Assembly: GCA_963789215.1 (NCBI GenBank)
Contig: CAWBJY010000013.1
Coordinates: 186,001-250,000, forward strand
Reading direction: 5' to 3'
From: Phormidesmis sp963789215
GTDB taxonomy: Bacteria > Cyanobacteriota > Cyanobacteriia > Phormidesmidales > Phormidesmidaceae
Length of the DNA stretch: 64,000 bases
Position numbers and translations under genes: made by a program. The notes below the pieces were generated by a model. That model ran no database searches and was not told the DNA's origin. It worked only from the letters and a program-made list of their open reading frames with translations. Positions 9,511 to 18,332 of the stretch are shown here, piece by piece (position 1 is the first letter of the stretch; each line of letters begins with the position of its first letter).

Positions 9511-11781
9511 ATGCCTCAATTTCACGTTTTGATGCTTGAAGACGATCCAGCAGACGCTGAGCTGATAATGGCCACGCTGCGAAACGCTCAGGCCAGCTTT
9601 AGCTTTAGCGTCGTTAGCGACCGAACGGCTTTTATAGCAGCGATGGAAAGCCAGCATGTTGATCTGGTGCTAGCAGATTATTCACTGCCAAACTTTGATG
9701 GCATTAGTGCGATCGCCCTAGTTCAGTCTTACGATTCTGCTATTCCCTGCATCTTAGTATCTGGCGTATTAGGCGAAGAACGCGCCATCGAAGCCCTCAA
9801 AAGCGGTGCCACCGACTACGTCTTAAAAGACCGACTAGAGCGCCTAGAACCGGCCTTTAATCGTGCCATTCGAGAGCGTCAAGAACGCCTGCGGCTCAGC
9901 GAGACGGCTGCCGCCCTAAAAGCTAGCGAAGAGCGCTTTCGCACGTCTGTAGAAGCCATGGTGGACTGTTTAAGCATCTTGAGCGCAAAGCGCAGGCCCG
10001 ATGGCGAGATTGAAGACTTCGTGGTTAAGTACCTCAACACCGCCGCCTGCGAGTATCTTTCTGTTTCTGCTAAAAGTCAGATAGGAAAGCCCCTGTACGA
10101 CGTCATCCCCGGCTTTAGATCGGCCATCCGCAACAGCCTCTTCTACGCCTTTTGCTTTACAGTAGACAGCGGCAATTCGTTTCAAGAGGAAATGTTTCTA
10201 AATCCTCAAAACAACAGCCAGTTTGGAAACGATATATCTAATTTAGACGCCGACCAAGCGGCTCTGATGGAAAGCTTAGAGCCGCAGTTTGTCGCTTTAG
10301 AAATGAAGGCAAGCAAACTCGGCGATGGCATTGTCATCACCTGGCGAGACATTACGCTACAAAAACAAGTAGAACAACAGCGCATTCATCTGCTCAAATC
10401 TACCAAAGAGGCCCGTAACCAGGCAGAGCTAGCCAATCAGTTTAAAGATGATTTTATTGCTACGCTCTCTCACGAGCTAAGAACGCCCTTGAATGCCATA
10501 GACGGCTGGATACAGCTAGCCTCCCAGAAGCAGGCGAAGCCCGCTGTCATCTTTAAAGCTTTTGAGGTAATTCGCCGCAACACCGCGATGTTAGAGCGAA
10601 CTATCAGCGATCTTTTAGATATCTCACGGATTAATCAAGGAAAGCTCACGATTGATCTTCAACCAATTGCGATCGCGGATTTCGCTCGCCTCATCGCAGA
10701 CACAGTAGAAGCCATGAATCCGACCGCCGTAGAAAAAGGCATCGAACTCATATCCTTATTCGAACCACCGCTCCAATCAGGACATCTATTAGAACAGCAA
10801 TCCAACGAACAGCATAGCCCTCAAACAGGCGAAAGAGAATTTATCGCTGGCGATGCCGCTAGGCTTCAGCAAATCATCTGGAATCTACTGTCCAACGCTA
10901 TCAAATTCACGCCTTCAGGAGAAACGATTTCTGTAGTCGTGCAAGAACAAAAAGAGTCTGTTGTACTTTCGGTGCGAGACACCGGTAGCGGTATCGACCC
11001 GGCCTTTTTACCGCACATTTTCGACCGTTTTCAGCAGGCAGACAAAAACACCAGCAAGTCATCTAGCGGCGTAGGCATAGGGCTTTCCATCGTTCAGTAC
11101 GTCACCGAAGCTCACGGCGGCACCATCAAAGCCCAAAGCGAAGGGATAGGTCGTGGGAGCCTGTTCACGGTCTCTTTGCCGCGCAAAGCCCTATCAGATA
11201 TCTCTACTCGAAAGCCGACCGATCCGCCGACAGAGCTACCAGAGCCGACAGAGTTACTAGAGCCGACAGATCCGCCGATAGAAGCTGCCACACAGCCCCT
11301 TAAAACAGAGCCGCCACCGTACGCCGCACCATCAGATGTAGGCCAGCCTCAAGACATTTCTATCTCCGAACTCAGCCTAGGAGACTCTCTAGAAAATGTT
11401 CGCGTACTGATTGTAGAAGATCAATCAGACGCGCTCGATGTCTTTAGGCTAATGATGGAGGCCCACAAGGCGACTGTTGTTGTTGCCACCTCCGTTCCAG
11501 AAGCCCTCAAAAAGTTTCGCTGGTTTCGCCCCGATGTCATCGTCAGCGATATTGGCTTTCCAGAAGAAACCGGCTACGATCTGATTCGAGAAATTCGCGC
11601 ACTTCCCGAAGAAGAAGGCAGTCGAACACCGGCTGTCGCCATTAGCGCCTATGCCGAAACGCCCTATCGGACCCGCGCCCTCTTGGCTGGTTTTCAAATG
11701 CACATACCCAAACCCATAGACTTAGAGACGCTCGTTACGGTCGTTGGCCAGCTAACGCAAAAGGCAAGGGAAAAACAATAG
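9511..11781 (+). CDS. Receiver-PAS-histidine kinase-receiver hybrid
   Basis: The 756-aa hybrid kinase has an N-terminal receiver (1-120; Asp56 in LVLADYSLPNFDG, Lys in YVLKDRL) and a PAS-like domain at about 140-290. HisKA has TLSHELRTPLNAIDGW (His near 320). HATPase has NLLSNAIKFTPSG, DTGSGI and a GVGIGLSIVQ G2 box. A Pro/Thr/Glu linker of about 60 residues made of PTDPPTE-like units (DNA near 11214-11290) leads to a C-terminal receiver (Asp near 680 in VIVSDIGFPEETG, Lys in HIPKPID). Both receivers look competent. The layout suggests an internal phosphorelay. It is separated from the upstream kinase by about 240 bp, so it probably has its own promoter. Confidence 0.92.
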   Translation: MPQFHVLMLEDDPADAELIMATLRNAQASFSFSVVSDRTAFIAAMESQHVDLVLADYSLPNFDGISAIALVQSYDSAIPCILVSGVLGEERAIEALKSGATDYVLKDRLERLEPAFNRAIRERQERLRLSETAAALKASEERFRTSVEAMVDCLSILSAKRRPDGEIEDFVVKYLNTAACEYLSVSAKSQIGKPLYDVIPGFRSAIRNSLFYAFCFTVDSGNSFQEEMFLNPQNNSQFGNDISNLDADQAALMESLEPQFVALEMKASKLGDGIVITWRDITLQKQVEQQRIHLLKSTKEARNQAELANQFKDDFIATLSHELRTPLNAIDGWIQLASQKQAKPAVIFKAFEVIRRNTAMLERTISDLLDISRINQGKLTIDLQPIAIADFARLIADTVEAMNPTAVEKGIELISLFEPPLQSGHLLEQQSNEQHSPQTGEREFIAGDAARLQQIIWNLLSNAIKFTPSGETISVVVQEQKESVVLSVRDTGSGIDPAFLPHIFDRFQQADKNTSKSSSGVGIGLSIVQYVTEAHGGTIKAQSEGIGRGSLFTVSLPRKALSDISTRKPTDPPTELPEPTELLEPTDPPIEAATQPLKTEPPPYAAPSDVGQPQDISISELSLGDSLENVRVLIVEDQSDALDVFRLMMEAHKATVVVATSVPEALKKFRWFRPDVIVSDIGFPEETGYDLIREIRALPEEEGSRTPAVAISAYAETPYRTRALLAGFQMHIPKPIDLETLVTVVGQLTQKAREKQ

Positions 11782-11783
11782 AT

Positions 11784-11823
11784 GAAAAGAATAGATTCGA
11801 AAGAATAGATTCAAAAGAATAAG
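11784..11823. repeat. Short A/G-rich tandem repeat
   Basis: Just after the stop codon of the hybrid kinase, a unit of about 14 bp (core AAAGAATAGATTC) occurs twice, followed by a degraded third copy. It is non-coding. Similar short tandem duplications appear beside many genes in this window. Confidence 0.6.
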
Positions 11824-11926
11824 ACATCGGCGTATAAGCCTGCGCTGCCACACCCTGAACTGATGCACATAGACAGGGACGTTTGTGCGAAGATAAGCAC
11901 ACCCACCGCCCTCAAAAAACTCTCTC

Positions 11927-13549
11927 ATGCTGCGCGTTACCGAAGTAAAACTCCCTTTAGATCATACCGAAGCAGACCTTCAAAGCGCCATCTTGCAAAG
12001 GCTCAACATCTCCACCGCCGACCTCAAAAAATACACCATTTTCAAGCGCAGCTACGACGCGAGAAAGCGCGACAATATCTCACTGGTCTACGCCATCGAT
12101 GTAGACACTCCCAAGCAAAAGCAAATCCTTAAAACCGCTAAAAAGAATCAGCGCATCATTCCCACGCCCGATATGACCTATCGGCCCGTCGCCCAAGCTC
12201 CCAATCCGCTGGCAACTCGGCCCATCGTCATCGGCGTTGGCCCTTGCGGCATGTTCGCCGCCTTAACGCTTGCTCAAATGGGCTTCAAGCCAATCGTTCT
12301 AGAGCGCGGCAAGGCCGTCCATGAGCGATCGCAAGACACCTTTGGCTTCTGGAGTAAGCGCAAATTCAACCCAGAGTCAAACGCGCAGTTTGGCGAAGGC
12401 GGCGCAGGCACATTCTCGGATGGCAAACTCTACAGCCGCATTAAAGACAACGATCACCACGGGCGCAAAGTACTCACAGAGCTAGTCGCTGCCGGAGCTG
12501 TGCCAGAGATTTTGTACATTAGCAAGCCTCACATCGGCACCTATCGTCTAGTCAAGATTGTTGAAAATATTCGCAAACAGGTGATTGAACTAGGCGGCGA
12601 AATTCGCTTTCAAAGTCGAGTCGAGCGCATTGAGATAGAAGGCACCAAGGACAATAGAAGGGTTCAGGGCGTTACGTTAGAAAGCGGCGAATTTATTGAG
12701 AGCGATCGCGTCGTTCTAGCCGTGGGTCACAGCGCCAGAGATACCTTTGAAATGCTGCTCGACCAGGGCGTTTACATCGAGCCAAAACCCTTCTCCATTG
12801 GCTTTCGCATCGAACACCCTCAGCCGCTAATCAACGAGCGCCGCTTTGGCAAAAACGCCAGCCATCCCGTTTTAGGGGCTGCCGACTACAAGCTAGTTCA
12901 CCACTGCGAAGACGGCATCGCTAAAGGGCGCAGCGTCTACAGCTTTTGCATGTGCCCCGGCGGAAAAGTCGTAGCAGCCACCTCCGAAACGGGCCGCGTG
13001 GTTACCAACGGCATGAGCCAGTACGAGCGCAGCGGCAAGAATGCCAACAGCGGCATCGTCGTCGGCATCACCCCAGAAGACTATCCCGGTAGTCCGCTAG
13101 CAGGCATTCCCTTTCAGCGAAAGCTAGAAGAAAAAGCCTATGAGCTAGGCGGCAAAACCTACGAAGCCCCTGGGCAGCTTGTAGGAGATTTTTTGGCGGG
13201 TCGTCCTTCTACCCAACTAGGCACCGTAGAGCCTTCTTACAAACCAGGCGTTCATCTGTGCGACCTAGCGGAAAGTTTGCCAGATTATGCGATCGCCGCC
13301 ATCCGCGAAGCCATCCCCGCCTTCGACAAAAAGATCCCCGGCTTTGCCATGCCCGACGCCGTACTCACTGGCGTAGAAACTCGCACCTCATCGCCCATCC
13401 GCATCAAGCGCGACGAGCAATACCAGAGTCTAAACACACCCGGACTCTATCCCGCCGGAGAAGGCGCAGGCTACGCGGGCGGCATTCTATCCGCCGCCGT
13501 CGATGGTATCAAAGTAGCCGAAGCAGTCGCCCTTAGCCTGGTGAAGTAA
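11927..13549 (+). CDS. NAD(P)/FAD-dependent dehydrogenase (COG2509 type)
   Basis: The 540-aa protein has an N-terminal domain of about 95 residues (LRVTEVKLPLDHTEADLQSA) that is typical of this uncharacterised dehydrogenase family. The FAD-binding Rossmann motif IVIGVGPCGMFAALTLAQMG lies near residue 102, followed by VLERGK. Further conserved stretches are NAQFGEGGAGTFSDGKLYSR and a C-terminal GLYPAGEGAGYAGGILSAAVDG, which closes the FAD site. The family is widespread in bacteria and plant plastids, and its substrate is unknown. The ATG at 11927 gives the family's usual beginning. It appears monocistronic and is followed by a region with a terminator for the opposite strand. Confidence 0.9.
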   Translation: MLRVTEVKLPLDHTEADLQSAILQRLNISTADLKKYTIFKRSYDARKRDNISLVYAIDVDTPKQKQILKTAKKNQRIIPTPDMTYRPVAQAPNPLATRPIVIGVGPCGMFAALTLAQMGFKPIVLERGKAVHERSQDTFGFWSKRKFNPESNAQFGEGGAGTFSDGKLYSRIKDNDHHGRKVLTELVAAGAVPEILYISKPHIGTYRLVKIVENIRKQVIELGGEIRFQSRVERIEIEGTKDNRRVQGVTLESGEFIESDRVVLAVGHSARDTFEMLLDQGVYIEPKPFSIGFRIEHPQPLINERRFGKNASHPVLGAADYKLVHHCEDGIAKGRSVYSFCMCPGGKVVAATSETGRVVTNGMSQYERSGKNANSGIVVGITPEDYPGSPLAGIPFQRKLEEKAYELGGKTYEAPGQLVGDFLAGRPSTQLGTVEPSYKPGVHLCDLAESLPDYAIAAIREAIPAFDKKIPGFAMPDAVLTGVETRTSSPIRIKRDEQYQSLNTPGLYPAGEGAGYAGGILSAAVDGIKVAEAVALSLVK

Positions 13550-13942
13550 AACAGTATCGCACTAACTCTCAGCCAAAAGCAAAAAAAAAGGAGAGCCCCC
13601 GATTAATTCGGTGAACTCTCCCTACCATCAGGGTGCATCTACATGTGCACAGTATGGCATCAAGGGGATGAGGGGTGCAACCCCTTATTGTCCGTATTCT
13701 AGAAATAGTATAGGTGAGCCAGTTAATTAAACCAGCTAAGTGAGCTAGCTAGTGAGCCAGCGATTTATGCGATCGCGTTAGAAGGAGCAAACCATGCGCA
13801 GCTAGCTGTTTATCGTACCCTGCGGGCGCGATAAATACCCAGTAGAAAATTAGAAAGATGCCTCAGACGACTCTTTCATCTGAGACGACTCTTTCAAAGG
13901 CTATAGATCAAACGGAACCTGTGCCTATCGGTACGATACTGC
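13550..13942. other. Intergenic region, 393 bp, with hairpins
   Basis: No gene is visible between two convergent genes. Besides the candidate small RNA, the region has a hairpin with arms TTTATCG (13809-13815) and CGATAAA (13829-13835). It also has a direct repeat AGACGACTCTTTCA at 13865-13878 and 13883-13896, and a HIP1 octamer near 13769. It probably holds the termination signals for both flanking genes. Confidence 0.5.
13581..13700 (-). ncRNA. Candidate structured small RNA with intrinsic terminator
   Basis: On the minus strand a TATACT hexamer (13707-13712) lies about 7 nt before the proposed 5' end. The RNA then contains a G/C-rich hairpin in which the run at 13681-13686 can pair either with ACCCC (13672-13676) or with CCCCTT (13662-13667). 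A second hairpin, GTGCA...TGCAC, is enclosed by UGCCAU/AUGGUA. It ends in a terminator: GGAGAG/CTCTCC arms (13590-13595 and 13616-13621) with an inner CCGA/TCGG pair, followed by nine U residues (13581-13589). No reading frame fits. The alternative is the 3' untranslated end of the gene at 13943-14593. I do not recognise a named family. Confidence 0.5.
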
Positions 13943-14593
13943 CTAGCTAACGTAAAACTGTTTATAAACTCGAAAGGCGGTATTTATCAGCTTTTGCCAC
14001 TCCTGGGGCTGGCAAGAATAATTACGCTTGTAGTACAAAAGCACCGATCCCATCCCCTCTACGCAAAAGCTGCTGTGCGTTTCAAAAAAGGTCAGAATGC
14101 TAGAGTCAAAGCAGCTGCGGATAGCGTATTCGTCCGGCCCGGTGAGTCGATAGCGTTTAGAGAATGTAGGGTGGCTGTCAAAATTGATGTCGGGGTAGCC
14201 CAAGAAATTGCCAATTTTGTGGAATATATTTTCAGGCGATAAAGAAAACCTAGGCAGGTACATTTGGCTACAGTCGAGGATGACAATTGTTTGGCGGTGC
14301 GTTGACTTATTTTTTCCCGAGCCTGTTGTGTAATTGTAATCTCCAACAGATACTTGAATATCCTGGGAGTGCCCTTTAATTACGTTCTTAAGCCTGCGGT
14401 TGCGACCTTTAGAGCATAGCGTTGACTGACTAATGCGATGGTCAACAAAATTGGTTGAGGTTTCTTGATAGGTAAATCCTATCTGGCCGGCAACTGCTTT
14501 AACGGCCTGAGTGCGCCGATAGTCCAAGTATCTAGAGATCGCAAATGCAGCGACCAATAGCGTTGCAGTCAGCAAAAAGAACTCCATAGGCAT
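13943..14593 (-). CDS. Membrane-anchored protein of unknown function
   Basis: The 216-aa protein has one N-terminal membrane segment (FFLLTATLLVAAFAISRYL, about residues 5-23), then a charged stop-transfer and a soluble domain. The soluble part has a pattern seen in bacterial proteins that share a membrane anchor and a small folded domain (AVAGQIGFTYQ... near 35-45; VIKGHSQDIQVSVGDYNY near 70-85; TIVILDCSQMYLPRFSLSPE near 105-125). I cannot assign a family with confidence. The start could be ATG at 14593 or 14587. It lies 54 bp downstream of the HD-domain gene on the same strand and may be co-transcribed with it. Confidence 0.7.
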   Translation of the reverse strand: MPMEFFLLTATLLVAAFAISRYLDYRRTQAVKAVAGQIGFTYQETSTNFVDHRISQSTLCSKGRNRRLKNVIKGHSQDIQVSVGDYNYTTGSGKNKSTHRQTIVILDCSQMYLPRFSLSPENIFHKIGNFLGYPDINFDSHPTFSKRYRLTGPDEYAIRSCFDSSILTFFETHSSFCVEGMGSVLLYYKRNYSCQPQEWQKLINTAFRVYKQFYVS

Positions 14594-14647
14594 AGGTCGC
14601 GCTCGGCTCGTTTAGGATATGTCCAGCGTTCCCATTGTTCATTTTGA

Positions 14648-15241
14648 TTAATTGAGTCCGTGGCTAGCCTTTCCCTGCGCATAGGCACGATCAAACAAAG
14701 ACTCCAGCTTTGCATGACGACCTCGAAGGGGGCCAACAACCGCTCTCCCCCATTCTAAATAGTCATCAATCCGTTCAGCGGGCCAGCCTTCAGGGGCGCC
14801 CGTCACCATATCTCGAAGGTTGGCAGTTTTGTCGGCCATCTTCAGCAAACCCGCGCGATCGCTCAATCCGCTCGCATGTTCAATCTGCTTCTGCTTTCTT
14901 TGAGCTTTCGGCAAAGACTTATCGTCGGTAACTTCTGCAACAACTGCACGCACCTGAGCGCCAAATTGCTGTTCTATCTCTTCGAAAGAAGTCTCAGTAT
15001 CTTCTACAGTGTCGTGGAGTAATGCCGCAATCAAAACAGTCTCGTCAATAACACCAGCTTCATTCAGCAGAATGTTAGCGACGGTAATCGGGTGATTTAT
15101 ATAAGGCGTTTTTGCAACATCCTTGCGGCACTGGTTGCGGTGTTTGTACGCAGCAAAACTCAAAGCTTCTAAAAACTTAGGTGTCATCACGGCAAGAGAG
15201 CGGTCAAAAATCGGTGCTGAAGGAGAGTCTGAGGAATTCAT
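14648..15241 (-). CDS. HD-domain (p)ppGpp hydrolase-like protein (Mesh1/SAH type)
   Basis: The 197-aa protein consists of a single HD hydrolase domain of the RelA/SpoT class without synthetase or TGS/ACT domains. Key motifs are the metal-binding His in INHPITVANIL, the HD pair in ALLHDTVEDTETSFEEIE, and the late KMADKTANLRDM, where SpoT-like enzymes carry KLADRLHNMR. Small alarmone hydrolases of this kind remove the 3' pyrophosphate of ppGpp. Specificity is inferred from the motif set and could extend to other nucleotides. It is preceded by about 225 bp of non-coding DNA before the divergent gene at 15468. Confidence 0.82.
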   Translation of the reverse strand: MNSSDSPSAPIFDRSLAVMTPKFLEALSFAAYKHRNQCRKDVAKTPYINHPITVANILLNEAGVIDETVLIAALLHDTVEDTETSFEEIEQQFGAQVRAVVAEVTDDKSLPKAQRKQKQIEHASGLSDRAGLLKMADKTANLRDMVTGAPEGWPAERIDDYLEWGRAVVGPLRGRHAKLESLFDRAYAQGKASHGLN

Positions 15242-15467
15242 AGAAAGTCGAGTGTTTATGTAACTTTTGAACTTAATATTTCATCAAAAACAGTTGATGA
15301 GTTAGGTCTTACGGGCAAAATAAACGCATAGAACTGGAAAGACAAAATCTGGACAATCGCAGCGCTACATCACTGAATCGTCTTGACCTTTTGCGAGCTT
15401 CTTAGCCGCATTGTCTGTGCCTTATTTGTTCTGTGCCCCCCTTGAAAATCGTTATAAATAGGAAATT

Positions 15468-16013
15468 ATGCCAATATCTGCTGCTAATCCAATTCAGTTT
15501 TGGGTCATCTGCTGCGAAGAAACCGAAGTTACCCAAGAGATTGCTCGCACGGTAGATAGCTGGCAGCTAGCCGGGGTGCGATCGCTCATTGGCGATCGTC
15601 AAGCGCTGCTTTCTACTGTCGATACCATCACCGATACGAGCTACGTCATCTTCGTCACCCCAGACAACCAACCCGCCTCCCAGGCAAAAGTACAGCCGCT
15701 CAACATTTTGCAGCTCCCAGAAAGAAAATCTGAATCCGTTGGCGAAAAGTCTTCCGTTGATATGATGACCAGCGCCCTGAAGCGCCATGGCCGAACACCG
15801 CAATCCTGGCTGCTACAGCTGCCGACTACCGAAGTTCGCGCTCAGTATGTTCAGTCGGTGCCTGCTGACAAATCGGTGGCCCAGGCGATCGCCGCTATCG
15901 AAGTATTTGTTCGCAACTATGCAAGAGCAACGCCTTTTGCAACGCCAGCCCAGACTCCGGCAAAAGCGCAGCCAGAAAGAGAAGTCATGCTGTCACATTA
16001 TCGACGCATTTAG
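15468..16013 (+). CDS. Orphan protein; degenerate hydrogenase-maturation-protease-like fold (copy 1)
   Basis: The 181-aa soluble protein is a paralogue of the one at 24544-25023. They share FWVICCEE near the N-terminus, W-x-x-x-GVRSL(I/V)G, a hydrophobic strand (YVIFVT), GRTPQSWLLQLP, and a final helix AIEVFVRNY. The order strand - TVxxW - GVRSL - strand - PQSW(L)xxLP - helix resembles HybD/HupW-type hydrogenase maturation proteases. The usual metal-binding acidic residues in the GN-x-x-x-x-DD and FVDA positions are replaced (CCEE; FVTP), so peptidase activity is doubtful. This relationship is my inference. Start ATG at 15468. No hydrogenase genes are nearby. Confidence 0.72.
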   Translation: MPISAANPIQFWVICCEETEVTQEIARTVDSWQLAGVRSLIGDRQALLSTVDTITDTSYVIFVTPDNQPASQAKVQPLNILQLPERKSESVGEKSSVDMMTSALKRHGRTPQSWLLQLPTTEVRAQYVQSVPADKSVAQAIAAIEVFVRNYARATPFATPAQTPAKAQPEREVMLSHYRRI

Positions 16014-16057
16014 GTTAATACCGCGTCAACGACGCCTCCCCCTTCTTAGCAACGCCG

Positions 16058-16720
16058 CTAAATAACGCCTTTAGAACTAGGAATTTTGCCCGCGCGTCTC
16101 GGATCAATCTCGGTTGCCATCCGCATCGCGCGGGCAAAGGCTTTAAAGGTCGCCTCTATAATATGGTGCGAGTTGAGGCCGTCTAGCTGGCGGACATGCA
16201 GCGTCATCTGCGAGTGGTTAACAATAGCCACAAAAAACTCGCGAACGAGCTGCGTATCGTAAGTGCCCACACGCTGAGTAGGAATCTCTAAGCCGTAGCT
16301 AAGATGGGGCCGACCCGAAAAGTCTAAAGAAATTTGAACCAGCGCTTCGTCTAGCGGCGCAATGAAGTGGCCAAATCGAGTAATGCCTTTGCGATCGCCC
16401 AACGCCTGATGCAGCGCCATCCCCAGCGTAATACCAACATCCTCATTAGTATGATGATCGTCAATTTCAATATCGCCGGTCGCTCGCACTTCTAAATCGA
16501 ACAGGCCATGCGAGGCAATCTGGTGCAGCATATGGTCTAAAAACGGCACCCCCGTATCGGCAGTACACTTGCCCGTACCATCTACGTTTAGCGTCACCTG
16601 TACGTCAGTTTCTTTAGTGGTACGGCTAACAGAAGCAAAACGACCGTCAGGCTGAGCTGTCTGCGATTGGGCCATCTCCTCAGAAAGGCGATCGGCAGAT
16701 CGAGAGATACTAGAAACCAT
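16058..16720 (-). CDS. hisB: Imidazoleglycerol-phosphate dehydratase HisB
   Basis: HisB converts imidazoleglycerol phosphate to imidazoleacetol phosphate, step 6/7 of histidine synthesis. The 220-aa protein has RTTKETDVQVTLNVDGTG, then the metal-binding motifs DHMLHQIASHG and DDHHTNEDVGI, the matching second-half DEALVQISLDFSGRP, and LNSHHIIEATFKAFARA. It ends in IPSSKGVI, as in the monofunctional bacterial enzyme (no phosphatase domain). A 25-residue N-terminal extension before the core suggests that the true start might be the internal ATG of MAQSQTAQ. Convergent with the orphan gene at 15468; no other his genes are nearby. Confidence 0.96.
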   Translation of the reverse strand: MVSSISRSADRLSEEMAQSQTAQPDGRFASVSRTTKETDVQVTLNVDGTGKCTADTGVPFLDHMLHQIASHGLFDLEVRATGDIEIDDHHTNEDVGITLGMALHQALGDRKGITRFGHFIAPLDEALVQISLDFSGRPHLSYGLEIPTQRVGTYDTQLVREFFVAIVNHSQMTLHVRQLDGLNSHHIIEATFKAFARAMRMATEIDPRRAGKIPSSKGVI

Positions 16721-16905
16721 AGCTATTTAGATGATTTTGGGATGTTTAAGTTGACTCATTTTACGATCTTGAGCAGCTAATAGGCACATACTCGATTCAG
16801 AGCCATTTGAATCTTGAGCGTAGAGCGAGCATAATAAGCCTTGAGAGCGCTGAGTATTTTCCACAAATGCGAAAGCGCAAGCTGTGCGATGAGGCTTCGA
16901 TTCTT

Positions 16906-17259
16906 ATGTCTATTGGCGAACTTAACCAGTTAATGACTTACGTGACCGATGGCTGGATGCTCTTCAGCGTGGGCTTCATCGGCTTCGAATTTATTTCGTT
17001 TGTCTCGCGGCGAATCCAAGAAGATATCGAGGCTGACGCAGTTGCCTTGGCGAGTCAGCAGTCTGTGGAAGCGAGCGAGATAGAAACGGCAAAAGTAAGC
17101 GTTGCAGATGTAGAAGACGTAGAAGTAGTAGAAGCAGAAGATCTTTTAGTAAAAGACGCTGCCCGGCTAAAAGAGGTTGCGGCGGTTTCCGAGCAGCTAG
17201 CCAAGACAAAAAGCAAACAGCCCGACGCTCCGTCTGTTTCAGTATCTACTGAGCGCTGA
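16906..17259 (+). CDS. Small membrane protein with acidic C-terminal tail
   Basis: From ATG 16906 the protein has about 117 residues. A hydrophobic segment (YVTDGWMLFSVGFIGFEFISFVS, about 13-35) is followed by an Arg-Arg stop-transfer. A long acidic, Ala/Val/Glu-rich tail (EDVEVVEAEDLLVKDAARLKEV) follows, probably helical or disordered. Longer readings from TTG 16807 or ATG 16867 are possible. I recognise no family. The tail's repetitive GAAGTAGAAG-type DNA suggests slippage-driven growth. It is 5 bp from the convergent LysR stop. Confidence 0.55.
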   Translation: MSIGELNQLMTYVTDGWMLFSVGFIGFEFISFVSRRIQEDIEADAVALASQQSVEASEIETAKVSVADVEDVEVVEAEDLLVKDAARLKEVAAVSEQLAKTKSKQPDAPSVSVSTER

Positions 17260-17264
17260 AGTCT

Positions 17265-18173
17265 CTATTTTTGCTCCCAGCCCGGCGTCTTAAACCAGTC
17301 TTGCAAAAAGGCGGTTAGCAGCTGAATTTTAGTAGAGAGATGACGGTTAGCGGCATAGCCTAAGTAAGCCGTAATCGGAGGCGGGCAGTAGTCCGTCAAA
17401 ACCTGAACGAGTTGCCTAGACTGTATCGCTTGCCCCACAATGAAGGTAGGCAGCAGCGCGATGCCAACACCGGCGATCGCCTCTTCTCTAAGCACTTCTC
17501 CATTATTAGAATATCCCTTGCATCGCAGCCGAACGTTCGACTGTTTGCCGTCTCTATCAATCAGCTGCCAGTGGTTATTGGTCGCTAAATGGCCGTACTT
17601 TAGGCAATCGTGATTAAGCAGATCGGCAGGCGTTTTGGGTATGCCGTGAGCCTTTAAATAGCCAGGTGCCGCGCAAATAACTCGGCGAATAGGGGCGATC
17701 GCATGAGTCGTCAGCGGATCGTCGTCTTTTAGCGTGGCAATGCGCAAAGTAACGTCAAACCCTTCTTCGAGCAGGTCTATAAAACGGTCATTCAGGGTGA
17801 GCTGTAGCTGAATGTCGGGGTAGCGCCGCATAAAGTGCGCGATCGCCTTAGCCAAATGCATCGTCCCAAAAGACATGGGCGCATTCACTCGTAGCGTTCC
17901 TTTAGGCTCTACCTGAAGCTGAGCCACCGAGCGTTCCGCCGCAGAAACCTCTGCCAAAATATCCACGCACCGCTCGTAGTAGGCCCGGCCCGTATCCGTC
18001 GGACTCACGCGGCGAGTCGTGCGCTGCAAAAGCTGCACATCTAAGTCGGCCTCTAGCTGGGCAACTAGCTTATTGACCACCGAACGAGAGAGGTCAAGCT
18101 GTCGGCCAGCAGCGGCAAACCCGCTATGGTTCACCACCTCTACAAAAGCTCTCATACTTTCTAGCTTATCCAT
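17265..18173 (-). CDS. LysR-family transcriptional regulator
   Basis: This 302-aa LTTR has an N-terminal winged HTH (MDKLESMRAFVEVVNHSGFAAAGRQLDLSRSVVNKLVAQLE) and a linker helix. The C-terminal effector domain begins near residue 90 (GTLRVNAPMSFGTMHLAKAIAHFMRRYPDIQL). The sequence is closest in style to the subgroup with PMSFG and YYERC motifs. A good ribosome-binding site (GAGGA) precedes the ATG. The divergent pirin and azoreductase genes are its probable targets, as LTTRs usually control the gene next to them. The likely signal is a quinone or electrophile, by analogy with similar arrangements. Confidence 0.94.
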   Translation of the reverse strand: MDKLESMRAFVEVVNHSGFAAAGRQLDLSRSVVNKLVAQLEADLDVQLLQRTTRRVSPTDTGRAYYERCVDILAEVSAAERSVAQLQVEPKGTLRVNAPMSFGTMHLAKAIAHFMRRYPDIQLQLTLNDRFIDLLEEGFDVTLRIATLKDDDPLTTHAIAPIRRVICAAPGYLKAHGIPKTPADLLNHDCLKYGHLATNNHWQLIDRDGKQSNVRLRCKGYSNNGEVLREEAIAGVGIALLPTFIVGQAIQSRQLVQVLTDYCPPPITAYLGYAANRHLSTKIQLLTAFLQDWFKTPGWEQK

Positions 18174-18184
18174 TGGCTTCCTCT

Positions 18185-18207
18185 ATTGTCTTTAATTTAG
18201 CGACAAT
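18185..18207. promoter_or_regulatory. Palindromic operator candidate in the LysR/pirin divergent region
   Basis: ATTGTC (18185-18190) and GACAAT (18202-18207) form a perfect inverted repeat with an 11-bp A/T-rich spacer that itself contains TAA-T-TTA. It lies 12 bp before the lysR ATG. LTTRs bind such interrupted dyads. A second dyad, CTATT...AATAG, lies at about 18224-18241, nearer the pirin gene. Position and symmetry fit autoregulation plus control of the divergent operon. Confidence 0.6.
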
Positions 18208-18332
18208 GTGTATATAAAACAGACTATTGTTATTTTAATAGATCCAATCCATAATAGAAACAAGCAGATAAATGCTTCAACCGACATTCACTCACGACAT
18301 TCATTCACGACATTCACTCATGGAGGTGAACA

